A stretch of 64,000 bases of DNA from Kappaphycus alvarezii (Eukaryota > Rhodophyta > Florideophyceae > Gigartinales > Solieriaceae). Positions 44,562 to 55,900 of the stretch are shown in pieces. The stretch lies in NCBI GenBank assembly GCA_002205965.3, contig NADL03000073.1:248001-312000 (forward strand), written 5' to 3'. The notes beneath the pieces were generated by a model that ran no database searches, had not been told where the DNA came from, and worked only from the letters and a program-made list of their open reading frames with translations. Each line of letters opens with the position of its first letter. Within the stretch, counting starts at the first letter, position 1. The position numbers and the translations under genes were made by a program.

Positions 44562-45209
44562 TGATATAATGAAAATTGTAGATATTCCTTGGCATGCTGC
44601 GCTGGCTGAGCTGGCTGCGCTGGCTGAGCTGGCTGCGCTGGCTCAGTTGGCATGCTGCGCTGGCCGAGTTGGCATGCTGTGCTGGCTGAGTTGGCATGCT
44701 GCGCTGGCTGAGTTGGCACTGTACTTACAATTATATTTTTAATTATTTTTAGAGGGATGCTTTGCACTGTACTGTGGCGGTGCAGATTTGGCACATAGGT
44801 ACTGTATAGGTGCTACAGAATGTGAGGGTTGAAAACTCTATATAAGGGGCTGTTTGCATGAAATGGTAGGACTACTTGGGAGCCAGCATACCCGAGCGGG
44901 GCGCTCAACAAGTTAAGTCAAACACAAAGCATAAAGGAAGTTGGCAGACACTTCAAGCTCAGTCCCAAATAGTTAGGAAGTTGAGAGTCAACTTCAGACC
45001 CAAGAAGCATTTATTTTACCCTAGTCACTAAGCATAGGTGGTAGACCCTGCCCCTTCCATACTTGCTTGTAGCCCATTCAACTGTCGTCCCTATACACTC
45101 CTTTTCGTTCGTTCAACTATACCACGGTAGCACTTTTGTCGCTTGCAACACCTCCTTCTTGGGGTGGTTGATTCTGAATATCTCTTCTCCCGACGATTTA
45201 CCCCTATCA
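44562..45209 (+). repeat. 3' LTR, type U3-A (648 bp)
   Basis: Same termini as the 5' LTR. It is longer mainly by one extra tandem unit (array about 44,590-44,720). The other differences are few and mostly changes in homopolymer length. Confidence 0.9.
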
Positions 45210-46380
45210 GTAACATCCAGGAAATCTATCCTGCCATGAGATACCACTGCTTGAATGTCTGGCGCGGACGATATCCAAGTCGGGGCCTGTGCTCTACCAC
45301 AGGGTGGCAGACAGCTTCTGAAAGATCGGCCGCAATAATCGAACTTGAGCGTCAATCTCGAAGGATTGGAAGATACATTCAACGGCAGTTTGGCGGCCTG
45401 CAAAAATTGGGAAACAAAAGAGTCCAAGCCAATCAGAGATTCTAACACGATGAAACCGGAAGGGGGTAGAAAAGGAGCAGGGAAGTGACAAAGGGGGTGG
45501 GAAGGGGAGAAGCCATAAACTTGGGTCTTGGAAAAGTTGAGCTGGAACCGAGTGGATCTCCTTCGAGCTTATTGAAACGGATGGAGGCGGTGGCTTGGGA
45601 ACTAGGAAGGAAAATGTTACCGTTACCTACATACTAAGCATTCAAGGCAGGTGAGAACTTCTCCTGTAACGATAATAAGAGAGGATGAAGAGCTAAGGCA
45701 AAGAGCGAGGGACCGAGATGCACCTTGCTGAGTGCCCTCTAAACTACGGACATGGTAGGGTCCTAAAGCAAGCTCTGTAGGAGCATCGTAACAGGAGTGT
45801 ACCCACCGTGCGAAGCCTGGGCATGCGTTTGTACGGCTTCCAGAACCGCTGGGGGAAATGCTAGTGAAGCGTTGCGAGCATCAATCTGGATCAACACGTG
45901 GTCGTGGTACTCGGAGCTCTGGGAAAAAGAGCGAAAGTTTTGGGTGTTGTACTTTCGGGGGGTTTGATGCAAAGGCACGCTGCAGCAGCCGTCATGTCCA
46001 TTGCGGCCTGCTTGATGGCTGGCCTGAAGTAGCATTTTAGGAAGCGTAGTTCCTTCCCCATTACGCTGTCGGTATACCCTTTTTGAGTTGATTGCGGTTG
46101 TCTGGAAAACCATGGGATAGGTCGGAAATATCTTCCAACAGTAAACACCAAACGTTTTCCCATTTGGAAGATATATCCGATCTATGGGAAAGACGACGCA
46201 CAGAATGAATAACTGCATCGGTGCCCTTCCTGACGCCTACCCCGACCTGATGGGACAGAAGGTAGGAGCGGAGGGCGGGGTGGCTTTTGTGTGCCGCGAG
46301 CCTAGAAATTAGGCGTCGGCAGAAAAGCCCAACAGTGGGGGAATGATGGTTTAGTTTACTTCGTCGTCTTATTCCCAGAG
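45210..46380 (-). mobile_element. R2-like LINE (copy e), reverse transcriptase part
   Basis: On the minus strand: RT entry TVGLFCRRLISRLAAHKS, then HQVGVGVRKGTDAVIHSVRRL (the signature of this RT class). After a short-repeat insertion come VLIQIDARNASLAFPPAVLEAV, LGPSLFALALHPLL and an active-site region AWYVGNGNIFLPSS where YxDD is expected, so the catalytic Asp residues are lost. The copy continues to GRIDFLDV at the GTTAC target site and then, across the gypsy, at 39,425. A 230-bp M1 repeat at 45,932-46,161 interrupts it. Confidence 0.75.
45932..46161. repeat. Short interspersed repeat M1 with inverted ends (fullest copy)
   Basis: 230 bp. The left end is CGAAAGTTTTGGGTGTTGTA, and the right end is its imperfect inverse, GTAAACACCAAACGTTTTCC. 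The interior is shared with 38,341-38,490 and 49,539-49,747. It interrupts the RT of LINE copy e between two conserved RT motifs. It has no coding capacity. A non-autonomous DNA transposon (MITE) is the likeliest identity. Confidence 0.6.
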
Positions 46381-46384
46381 TTAC

Positions 46385-47955
46385 ATCCATGGGTCTCATA
46401 TTGCTTTGCAAACGAGCCCGCATTCCTGTGGATAGGTAGTCACACCATAAGAAGCGTCTGCGGGACTCAACAGGGAGACAACCTTGGAAGCCTCCTCTTC
46501 GACCTGGTGCAGCACCCTATTATCCTCAGAATACAAGAACTCTTCAGTTCAGAGGAAGGGGAGAACAGAGATTTGGCAAAGTTGTTACTTCAACGGTGGT
46601 ACCACGATGAAGGGTACATTATCGGGCGCCACGACCAACTCGTCAAAGCCATCGAAGTACTTCGCTCCGTGGATGCTGAAAGCCGAGGACTGCACTTGTC
46701 GCTGCCGAAGTGCACCGTCCGGTGGCCTACAGCCCATCTAGGGTCAGTACAGAATCTCTACCCAGACGGGATTAAGCAAGAGTACAGCGAGGGTACTTCC
46801 GTCCTGAACGCCCGCGTCGGTACTAAGGAATACACCACACGGTCCCTTACGAACCATGTCTTATCTCTCAGACCATTCCTCGAGACCATTGCTGACCTTG
46901 AGAATAGGCAAGTGACGTTCCAGCTAGTGCGTAACTGTTTTGGCGTTGGCAAGGTAGGCGATTTGTTGCGGGTAGTGCCCCGTCTCGCACCGGAGGAGCG
47001 GAAGAGTTTGACAGGATGATGGAGGACTCTGTTCGAAAATTGGCAAGGGGAGTACTGGACTCGGAGTATTCCGAGAACTCCAGCTGCCGATCAGACCCAA
47101 GGACAAGAAAGAACCATCTCTTGGATCGGACTCACCTCCGCGAGGAACATCGCGGCTGCGGCATTCTTGGCTTCTAGCTCATCATCTAGCAAGCTTGCAA
47201 GACCTTGCTCCCAACTCCTATAAAGGAGCTGGAACATAGGAAGCAGCTGCAGACGCCCATCGGAGGTGGTCGACCTCTTGCCTGCCGTCTAGGACTGTCC
47301 CGTTCAGTGTAATTTGCTTGCATAAAACACCATCGCAAAAGACGCTGACGGACGCAATCCATGAAGCAGTGCAAGAACGAATTCCTCTTGGGGGTTCGTG
47401 GGGGCAGGCTTTTCGCGCGTCTATGCCCCTCCCGGGAGCTAAGGAATGGACGTATCGTCCCCAATGCCCCAGACTACAGACAAGCATTGAACCTCGAGAA
47501 TTCTCGGTGTGGATTCAATACTACTGCCAACCCCCACCTTTCACACTGGCACGCCATGCCGAGAAGTAATTGCCCGGACACACTCGATGTACATGGCGGT
47601 CATATCATGCACTGCTGGCATGGAGCCCACAGGATCAACCGACATGATCGCCAAGTAAACCTTCTCGCAAAGAGACCTGGCAAGAGCTGCTCGTCATCCT
47701 GTCGTAGAGCCACGCCATTGGTCTCCACCGCACGATACCAGACATCCAGGCAATGGGAAGCAGCGAAGGACCGACTTTTTTGATGTTACCTTCGTGAATC
47801 CCCTCGCTCCCTCCAACAGGAGAATGAGGGCTTTCAACCCCATGTCCTCTCTGAATGCGGTGCGAAATGCAAAGCAGAGAAGATACCAATCTTTCATCGC
47901 GACCTCCACCAAAGGTAGGCTCGTGCCTGTATCAATCTCCACTCTTGGAGGGTTG
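46385..47955 (+). mobile_element. R2-like LINE (copy f), RT, zinc motif and endonuclease
   Basis: The most continuous LINE copy. RT motif B is GTQQGDNLGSLLFDLVQHPI, followed by the active-site region RWYHDEGYIIGRHDQL (YHDE in place of YxDD, so catalysis is doubtful). Next are SRGLHLSLPKCTVRWPTAH, RQVTFQLVRNCFGVGKVGDL and GVLDSG-type sequence. The zinc region is NCPDTLDVHGGHIMHCWHGA, and the endonuclease end shows DVTFVNPLAPSNRRMRAFNP and RLVPVSISTLGG. An open stretch of 171 codons covers 46,507-47,019; frames shift afterwards. It is interrupted at GGTTG by the solo LTR and resumes at 49,459. Confidence 0.8.
47951..47955. repeat. Target-site duplication GGTTG (left), matching 49,459-49,463
   Basis: Perfect 5-bp direct repeat outside both termini of the solo LTR. 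The LINE endonuclease reading continues across it. Confidence 0.88.
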
Positions 47956-49458
47956 TGTTGTTACAAAAAAGGTCCTTTCTGTAGGAGAGTGGTCCTCTCC
48001 ACAAACTTCTGTCTTCTCCTTCCCTGTGAGTTTTCAAAAACAACTCACCCCATCAATTTCTTTCACGAATAAAATCATGAATCCAGTTTTCCCCATAAAT
48101 CCAAATTCTCTGTGCAACTCCATATCTATTTTGTCTCTGAGCATTTTGGTCCTTTTCCGAAAAAGGAATCTTTCCACTCGTGATCCGCTTCGTCATCCAA
48201 ATTCAGTTCAGATATTTTAATAAGCAGATTATCAGTTATTGCCATAACTGCATGCAAATTCAAAGCCGCGGCATTGCCTCAGATTTTTATAGTTTTTTTA
48301 CAAGGCCGTGAAACTTTTCGAAGACGTCGCCCTATTTAAAGTTCGAAATCAACGTTGTTGAGGAAACCTCCTCGCCATCAACTACCCCATCGGCTCATCC
48401 CTTTTCCCCCCTCAACATGACCAATCTCCGCCCGTCCCTCACCATCGCAAATTCATCCCGAGGCCGCAGCCCCTTCAACGCGCTGGCCCTGATGGCCAAC
48501 GGACCAACGGACTATGATGACTACTGTAGGAGAATGGACCGGGAACGCGTTCGGGAATGGGTTTGCCGGCACTGCTTCGAGGACACAGAAGAGGCAGGGG
48601 ACGTAGAGGAAGAGGAGGAAGAGGAGGCGGAAGAGGAGGCGGAAGAGGAGGACTGGTTGGACCCGTGGGAGCCACTAGTGTACAACGGTGGGGGAGCTGC
48701 TGTGGAGAACGAAGGGGAGACTGAGGGAGTAATCGTTATCTCTGACTCTGCTGACAAAGAAGAAGAGGAGGGTGAAGAGGAGGACGAGTAGGATGAGCCG
48801 GAGGGAGATATAGAAAGTGCTGGAATGGTGGGGAGGGGGCCGGATAGTATGGACCAGGTGGTCCCGACGCTGGAGCCGGATGGGGGCATCTTTAGTGGTT
48901 TAGATATCTCCCAAGAGGAAATAGAGAGTTGCAAGCCATTCGCGGATATTGTGGGGACTTCTCGGGGGAATGAATATTTTGGGGGAATTTTTTTGATTTT
49001 ATCCAGAGGACTAAAGATATTACGGAAGAAATCTAGATACTTATCCTGATAGTATCTGCTGTTTGTCTTTCTTGTTCACACTATTCCATTTTATGCATTC
49101 TATGGTTCTTAGTATGTTCTTTGAGACTTTAGGGATACCAAAAAGTCCATATAACTGAGTAAACTGCTTCCTGTTGTGGAGGTCAAGCAAGTTGGCAGAC
49201 AACTTCAAGTCAAGTCCCGAATAGTAGGAAGCTGAGAGTCAACTTCAGACCCAAGAACCATTTCTTACGCTGTTCACAGAGCATCAGTGGTAGACCCTAC
49301 CTCTTCTGCACTTGCGTGTAGGCCTTGCAAACTATCGTCCTTACCCAACCCTTCTTGTTCGTTCAACTATACCACGGTAGCACTTTAGTCACTTGCAACA
49401 CCTCCTTCTTGGGGTACTTGGCTCTATTTATCTCTTCTCCAGACGATTTATCCTATCA
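47956..49458 (+). mobile_element. Complete solo LTR of G1 gypsy, type U3-B (1,503 bp)
   Basis: Termini TGTTGTTACA and ATCCTATCA, flanked by GGTTG on both sides, with no internal region. The first ~460 bp are an AT-rich leader, then the acidic ORF occupies 48,417-49,049. The TATATAAC region (~49,149), R and U5 shared with the other G1 LTR types follow. It is inserted in the endonuclease end of LINE copy f. This copy defines the full length and ends of the U3-B type and shows that the acidic ORF lies wholly within the LTR. Confidence 0.9.
48417..49049 (+). CDS. LTR-encoded acidic protein with SUMO-interaction-like motif
   Basis: The start ATG follows a C-rich leader, CCCCTCAAC. The N-terminal ~65 residues are basic and motif-rich (TNLRPSLTIANSSRG, FNALALMANGPTDYDDYCRR and ERVREWVCRHCFEDTEE). 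A Glu-rich run comes next, then EDWLDPWEPLVYNGG, VENEGETEGVIVISDSADKE and another acidic run. VIVISDS followed by acidic residues is the classic form of a SUMO-interacting motif. The C-terminal part has SMDQVVPTLEPDGGIFSGLD and EEIESCKPFADI. There is no signal peptide or membrane segment. Family unknown to me. Possible roles are a regulatory factor acting on transcription or on host SUMO-linked silencing (inference). Broken, with about one break. Confidence 0.65.
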
Positions 49459-49545
49459 GGTTGCACCTAGAGGCATGTGCAGTGCTAATTGACGTGGGAA
49501 GGAACGTGGCCGTGAGGGCACTGGAGACGTAGGGAACGTTTCGGG
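49459..49545 (+). mobile_element. R2-like LINE (copy f), continuation after the solo LTR
   Basis: Starting at the right GGTTG, the translation LHLEACAVLIDVGRNVAVRALE continues STLGG of the left part. It matches YLEAYAFVAVFGGNVATRAIE of copy e. The LINE then runs into an M1 repeat. Confidence 0.7.
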
Positions 49546-49747
49546 GGGGTGATGCAAAGGCGCGCCGCAGCAGCCGTCATGTCCAATTCGGCCTGCTTGA
49601 TGGCTGGCCTGAAGGTAGCTTTTTAGGGAGCGTAGTTCCTTCCCATTACGCTGTAGGTATACCCTTTTTGAGTTGATTGTGGTTGTATGGAAAACCATGG
49701 ATAGATCAGATCTATCTTCCAAGAGTAAAACACCCAAACCTTTCCCC
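49539..49747. repeat. Short interspersed repeat M1 (third copy)
   Basis: Shares the TGATGCAAAGG, AGCAGCCGTCATGTCC, TTGAGTTGATTG and AAAACACCCAAACCTTTCCCC blocks with the copy at 45.93-46.16 kb in the same orientation. The left inverted end is partly lost. It is followed at once by the R50 motif. Confidence 0.6.
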
Positions 49748-49919
49748 TTCGTCGTCTGACACTTCTAGCGGGGGGAATCCAAATGGAGTTTGCGCCAACA
49801 GCGACAGGACGTATTCCCCCCTATGGCTTCGCCAGCACAGTCAGACTGCCTCCGCAGAAATACGGGCGGCACACGGCGGCGGTAGATCGCCGTTCAAACA
49901 GAGGTTAGAGACAGATTAG

Positions 49920-52900
49920 AAAAATGAATAAAATCTAGGGGCATATTGATTGGACTAGGCCAGTCCGCGCATTCAAGAGTGACCGACTGTGGACTGCTGT
50001 AATGCAGGGCGAGTTCTACTGTCCATGATAAATGCATTAGAACTATTTCAAATCCAAGTGGACACGGTTTGAGGGCTTTAAGCCTCTGTAATCACAGTAA
50101 GCGTTTGCATAGTTGCCTTGGCACAAAACTTCCGTCCCGGAATCGTTACTCACAAAACTTTGCTTGATATTCTTCTTATCTCCAATTCAATTTCGACAAC
50201 ATAGGCTTTCACAAGAAATTACATCCGAACTATGGTAAGCTACCAATGTTTGGGTCAATTTGACCTGCCTCATTATTAACGGAATATGGAAAATATTCGA
50301 ATACTGTGTGTATTTAAATGGAACTCCAAAATAAATTCGTTTTGATATTTAAACTCATAAAAAGTTTTTGGTTAAATATTTAAATATTAGATGCATACAC
50401 AATTAAATAATTCAGTTTTCTGGGTAAGAATCATAGAAGGATAGTTTTATTAAATAATACTAATTTTTGGAAAGTTGGCTTTGAACGTAAACGAAATATA
50501 TTTTCCAGTGGAATTTCTTGAAAAAATAATTATTCCTGTTTCTTAGTGCAGTATTTGTAGTGATGAACTGAATAAAAGTTTTTCTGATTTCTTCTCAACC
50601 ATCTAAAATGATTAAGACCAACATTTTTGTTCATAATTTAAAATCTTTGTACTTGGATATCATCCTTATCACTGCAAATGATTCAGAAAAATTATCTGAA
50701 TAAAACTTGTTTTTATCTCCGACAGTGAATCTTTAACATTTTGCTTTCAACTATATCATATGGCAATGTTTAAGGAAATAATTTAATTACTTCCAGTTTT
50801 GATTTTTCATCTTCCCTTGTTCTTTGCTTCAATAAAGCGTTGGGTCTAAACTTTAAATCTCTTATATTTTTAATCTACATAAGTCTCGAACATGATTCGA
50901 TTCAATAACGTAAATGTTATCCGCACTCACATCTTGTCCAAAAAATTATCCAATTACAGTAAGGTATTTTTTCGCTTACACTGATTCATATGGAAACCGT
51001 TTTAACGCAAGACAACGCAAAGTTGGAATAAAAATGAATAACCGTATTTTTCAACCGTTTCAGTTCATTATTTCATTTTTTCGTAAATTTTCAACTATAA
51101 AAAATATTCAAACCAATAAAGTGATATAATTACAGGGTGTAGTGCTGCCATTGGCTTGTTGGTAAAAGAGGGTGGCAAGGAACATAAAATCAGAAACTTC
51201 AGGACCTATAATTTAAACATCCCATCTGAACCTGATGGAAATGATTTTTCCATCACATTCTTTCAAAAAAAAGGATGACTAGGGTATCCCTCCATGTCTT
51301 GGGCTTTTTAATGTCATAAGTTTATATGAAATCTATACAAGCCGGCTAAACGAAAAATTTAAACTAATGCTCCTTAACCAGTTTAGGATTATGGGAACTA
51401 TTCTTGTTCATTTAATCAACCATTAGTATTTTTGCAAAGTTTCTTCGTGACGTTTACTTTGTAAGCTGAGGCTATAAGCCGAAAATCCTACCTCATATTT
51501 CATTGCATCGAGAAGCATAGGCTCGGCTTTTTCTATGTCCAAAAAGTATTTCTTGAACAACTTGTGGCTGACAGTTCCACTACTAGTGAAATCGCAGCAA
51601 ATATACTACCCCAAAATAGTAAGACATCAAACCACGATTAGCTAAAACAATTTGCTGCTTTGTGGTCAATAATAATGGAATGATTAATGATGGATAACTG
51701 TCTATTTTTGAAAAATAAGAGAAAGTACCGTGAGTTGAAGACAGTGATGTTTTCGGGGTATAAATTTGTTCATTATATTAAAATCATACTTATGCATATG
51801 AAATCTTACTGTAGTGTTCAGTTCTGTAAATAATTTCATTTCCGTTGATATCCCAAATTTTCGGATATGGAAATTTAATATATATTTTTTCATAAGGAGA
51901 AATAAAATTAAAGATATGGTCTTTTCCCTGAACTAAATCGAGAGAATTTGAATTTTTGTGCTCTGAAATACACTCACTGATGGTTTAATTCGCTCCAGTG
52001 TATCATTTATCTACGATTTAGGCTCTCTACAAGATTAAATTAGGAAGGTTAAATCATAAAGTTCTGAATATGGCAGAAAAAAATTTAATATTAGTATGAA
52101 AATTATTTCATATACCACAAAGGCAAGTTTGGTCTGTGTTTTGACTCGTACTGACTTTATTGCGGACATAAACAAAAATATAGAATTCTCATTACAATAT
52201 AGGGTATATATAATTGCTAAATATATAGTAATAGACATTTGGGCATAGCTACTGGTTTTTTGCTTACAAAAATGAGACACCTCCGAAACTAAGTCAAAAA
52301 AGACAAGTTCTATGTAAGAAATGTCCCGTAAAGCAAAGTTGTTTTATGCCCCATTGAGTATTATTGGAAATAAAGGCCAGAAAGTCCCTGCGAATATGAA
52401 TATATTAAAACAATGTTTAACCCCCTATATTCTTTAAGTTTCTCACCCGAAACATATATCCAATTAAATAATGCCGTATTTGTATCACGGAAAAGAAGTT
52501 TCCGTGTATGAAACTCCATTGACTGATATGAAGAATAGCTTGTCTAGCACGCATTGAAAATAGAATTTTCCTTTTACGTAAAATATTGAAGCATAAAAAC
52601 CATTGCAATTCAAAAGATGGTATGATTTCGTGGGTCCTAGTAAGCAATGACTCTGATGTTGCAAATAACAGTGACTGAAATCAGCTTACAAGCAAACAAG
52701 TTTGATTGGTTCGAGTTGAGTGATATCTAAGATATCTATATTCCTAATAATCTTGAGCGAGCTATGTATCCAATTGGACGACCCTAATATTTGATAACCA
52801 CTTCGTACGATGATCTCCTAATATAAAATATGATTAACCTAATATTTCTTTTTAATAAAATGTTCAAAGTTTTGTTATTGTACTATTGCTCAAAAATTGG

Positions 52901-55900
52901 AGACCGTACACTTACTGTATAAATATACAGTCAGGTTCGCTGCAATAAAATGAAGGGTATGGACTTTTATAATTTCTTATTAACAAATTAATGATATGAT
53001 ACCATCGATCGTAGTTAGGTAACCAGTTTGAATGATGAAAAAGCAGCCAAATTAGACGTCTTGCACTATGTTTGCAGAAGTCATGCCCGTACCAGCTCAA
53101 AATTGATTTTCTGAAGTTCGTTATAATTAACCAGGTTTTTCAGAATAAAAAATCTGGTTAATTATAATTTTTCAATCTTTTGACTTTTCAAAACTAGCTT
53201 TAATGAAAAATAAGTCTTGGTAGTGAACATTGCAGTAAATATCAGGTTGAAAATTACCCGTGTTATTCGGTTCATCCGTGATGAGAAGATATTTCACCTA
53301 TACTTTCGTAATAAAACCATTCAGTCCCAGCATCTGCTGCAAACCATCTTTATTCCGTCATAAACTGAAGTAGAAATGTAAAAAAAAATTTCCGGTCCAG
53401 TTTTATCTCTTTTTCGGAGCCCTATTGGGATTATTGAAGGTTTCAGTGTGCGAAAAAACTTATTCTCTCTACCAAAACACGATAAGAACATGTTCTGATG
53501 AATAGTAGCAACCATTCCCTGAGACACCTTCCCTGCAGCAAAAAATCTACGAGCCAACGAACTTTGCTCTTTTCCAATAGCAATGCTCCAAAATGAAAGC
53601 TTTGTACACCTGAGCTAGTTCCATTATCACGGTACAGAAAGAAAAAAAGAATTTGAAAGAAATATTTTCAACGTTAACCCTGACGCATTTAGTCACCTAA
53701 TTTCGTGAAATCTTTCGATTTTTCGAACACTCCTTCTTTATTACTCAAACAATGAACAAGAAAATCTGTCAACTCAATTTTTTAATGCAAAATCGGAATT
53801 TCTTATCACTCAGTAGTAAACTTGCTCAGTAGAAACATTCATATAGATTCATTTAGAGGTAGAGAAAATAAAGTTAATAATTTACAACTGATTATCATAT
53901 TACACTCTTCAAAGGGTCTTTAATACTTAAATTCTCACTTTTTAATTACGGGAAAATTCTTCAATGAAACACTGATGATAGACTTTTTCTGTCAAATTGA
54001 ACGGGAAAATTTTTAAGCCTCAATAATAACGTTACTATTCACCTAAAATTTTCGTGATTACTGGAAGGAGACTTATCTGATTATAATGATTAAAATTATT
54101 CACATTTCCGTCCTTTTGCTAGAATAATTTTAAAATTTTTTATAAACCTACTAATTTGCTTTTTTCGAAACCAAAGTCTACTTTTCAAGAAAATAAAGAA
54201 TCTTGAGGTAATTTTTATTACGTAAACATATTACGTTCCAAAAAAAGTCTTGCTGTGCGGCTTACTTCAGAAACATATTTCCAAGTGAAATGAAACTTTC
54301 ATATTAGAAAAAGAATCACCAACGACCATTTTTCCTAAACTAATTCCGAAAGATGTGGTTAGTAATAGGTTAAATATGACAATAACTGTATCGATCTACA
54401 CTTAATGTAAACTAATACTTAGAATAATCATCATTGTGCCGAAAACGGACATCGCAATGTCACTCCTGGCTTATCAATAATACTTGAAAACGGATTATTT
54501 ATGAGCTTAGAGTGGTTCTGTGTCTTGAAGGAGGTCTTCAAAATAAATAAAAAAATATTCTTGTATCAAATCGAAAAGAAGTTGTTTCAATATTATAGAT
54601 AGTATTTTTATTAATTCGTCTCAAATAAACGTAAATTAATTTCCTAAATTAAACAGGGAAATATTTTCATTAAAACAATCCTCTAAAATCGTAAAGCAAA
54701 ATGTAATGTTCATGTACAGAACCAATGTTCTCGAAAAGCTATAGTTTCACCTCCTTTGCTGAAAACAATTCACATTAGAAAAGTAATCGCAATCTTTAGG
54801 AAAAATGTTTTATCCAGAACTGGTAAACTTTTGAAATATATGTTGTGCATAGTCCATTTTCATCAAACAAGCAGTTAAATATATCTATTTTTATTGTAAT
54901 TAAGAAATCCTGACTATTTAGCAAATATCTTATATCAAATAGATATCAACAGTTTTACTATTCTTTTGAGGATAGAGGTGTACAGTATTGTTTACATCGT
55001 TCAATAAAAATACCCATAAAATATCAAAATCATTGTGACATTTTCTTTAAAACAGTGACTAGTTAATGCTATAATCGATAAATAGCCCTTTTGAAGGATA
55101 AGAGAATGGAAATGCTATTACTCTACCCGGAAAGAGAAGAGCTACTTGAGTAATACGCGAAGATGTAATTCAATTTCAATTAATTTGTTTCCGGTCTCGA
55201 TATTTTATTTACCCAGTGGCCAGACCCGGTCGGTATCAATGGAAGTTTTCTGAAAATTTCTCATTCATCATTTCCTTGCTGCCATTCTCAATATCAAACG
55301 GCCAAAATTAACCTCCAAAAGTCGAAAAGATAAAACCAGAGTATCTTTCCAAAGTTATCTTCGTCAAGCTTTCGGCAGCCTCACACATAATAGAGAAGCG
55401 CTGTGGCACGCTTAAATAAAGAAATGTAGCGAAGGCATCACGTTTTACAGGACATGAACATATTTTCAGTCGTATGCAAGTAGCCTTATTTTTCCAAAGG
55501 TTCTATTATAAGTAGACTGATTTCATATGACCAATGCACGGTTAATAGAAGTAATTAAGATCATCTCTGCGTAAGCAATAGAAACTCTTAGGAATTCCTA
55601 CTCCATTCCCATAGATATACACACCAAGATAGCCTTCATGTCAAATTTGGCCTATCTCCTAATGAGTTTGGACTCTTTAAAGTTTTTTTACTGTAGCAGA
55701 ACTGATGAGAAACAGCAGGAGAGAGAACTAATAATTTGATATCACAATTTTGAGTCCTACTGCTCCATCGAACAATATTTCACGCTGCTTCAAATCATTA
55801 ATCCATGGACTAAGCAAGAACTCCAAGTGATACCCACCTTTTCAACTAGATCCAGGCTATTCTTCTACCCTGGGTCCAAACTCCATGTTTAGCAATAAAA

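Larger units (their letters stand above)
39426..45209 (+). mobile_element. Ty3/gypsy element of family G1 with paired U3-A LTRs
   Basis: A 5,784-bp insertion flanked by GTAAC on both sides, with LTRs at 39,426-40,054 and 44,562-45,209. The internal region, in order, has gag (40.14-40.9 kb, knuckle region to 41.0 kb), protease (VTDLGLEITPTTRKITVADG and FDAIIGCPTM near 41.6-41.8 kb), RT and RNase H (42.3-43.7 kb) and integrase (43.8-44.44 kb). A purine-rich tract (GAGCGAGGGGGCG) lies before the 3' LTR. The LTR pair is nearly identical, implying recent insertion, yet the coding region is broken in many places (more than ten). It sits inside R2-like LINE copy e. Confidence 0.92.

Noticed and set aside
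44497-44794. Minus-strand QPAQPAQ-type repetitive frame
   Set aside because: The same tandem repeat in the 3' LTR.
48521-48934. 137-codon serine-rich minus-strand frame
   Set aside because: Antisense of the acidic ORF in the solo LTR.
53121-53167. Possible transcription terminator hairpin
   Set aside because: No gene lies next to it and the context is eukaryotic. Kept only as an inverted repeat.
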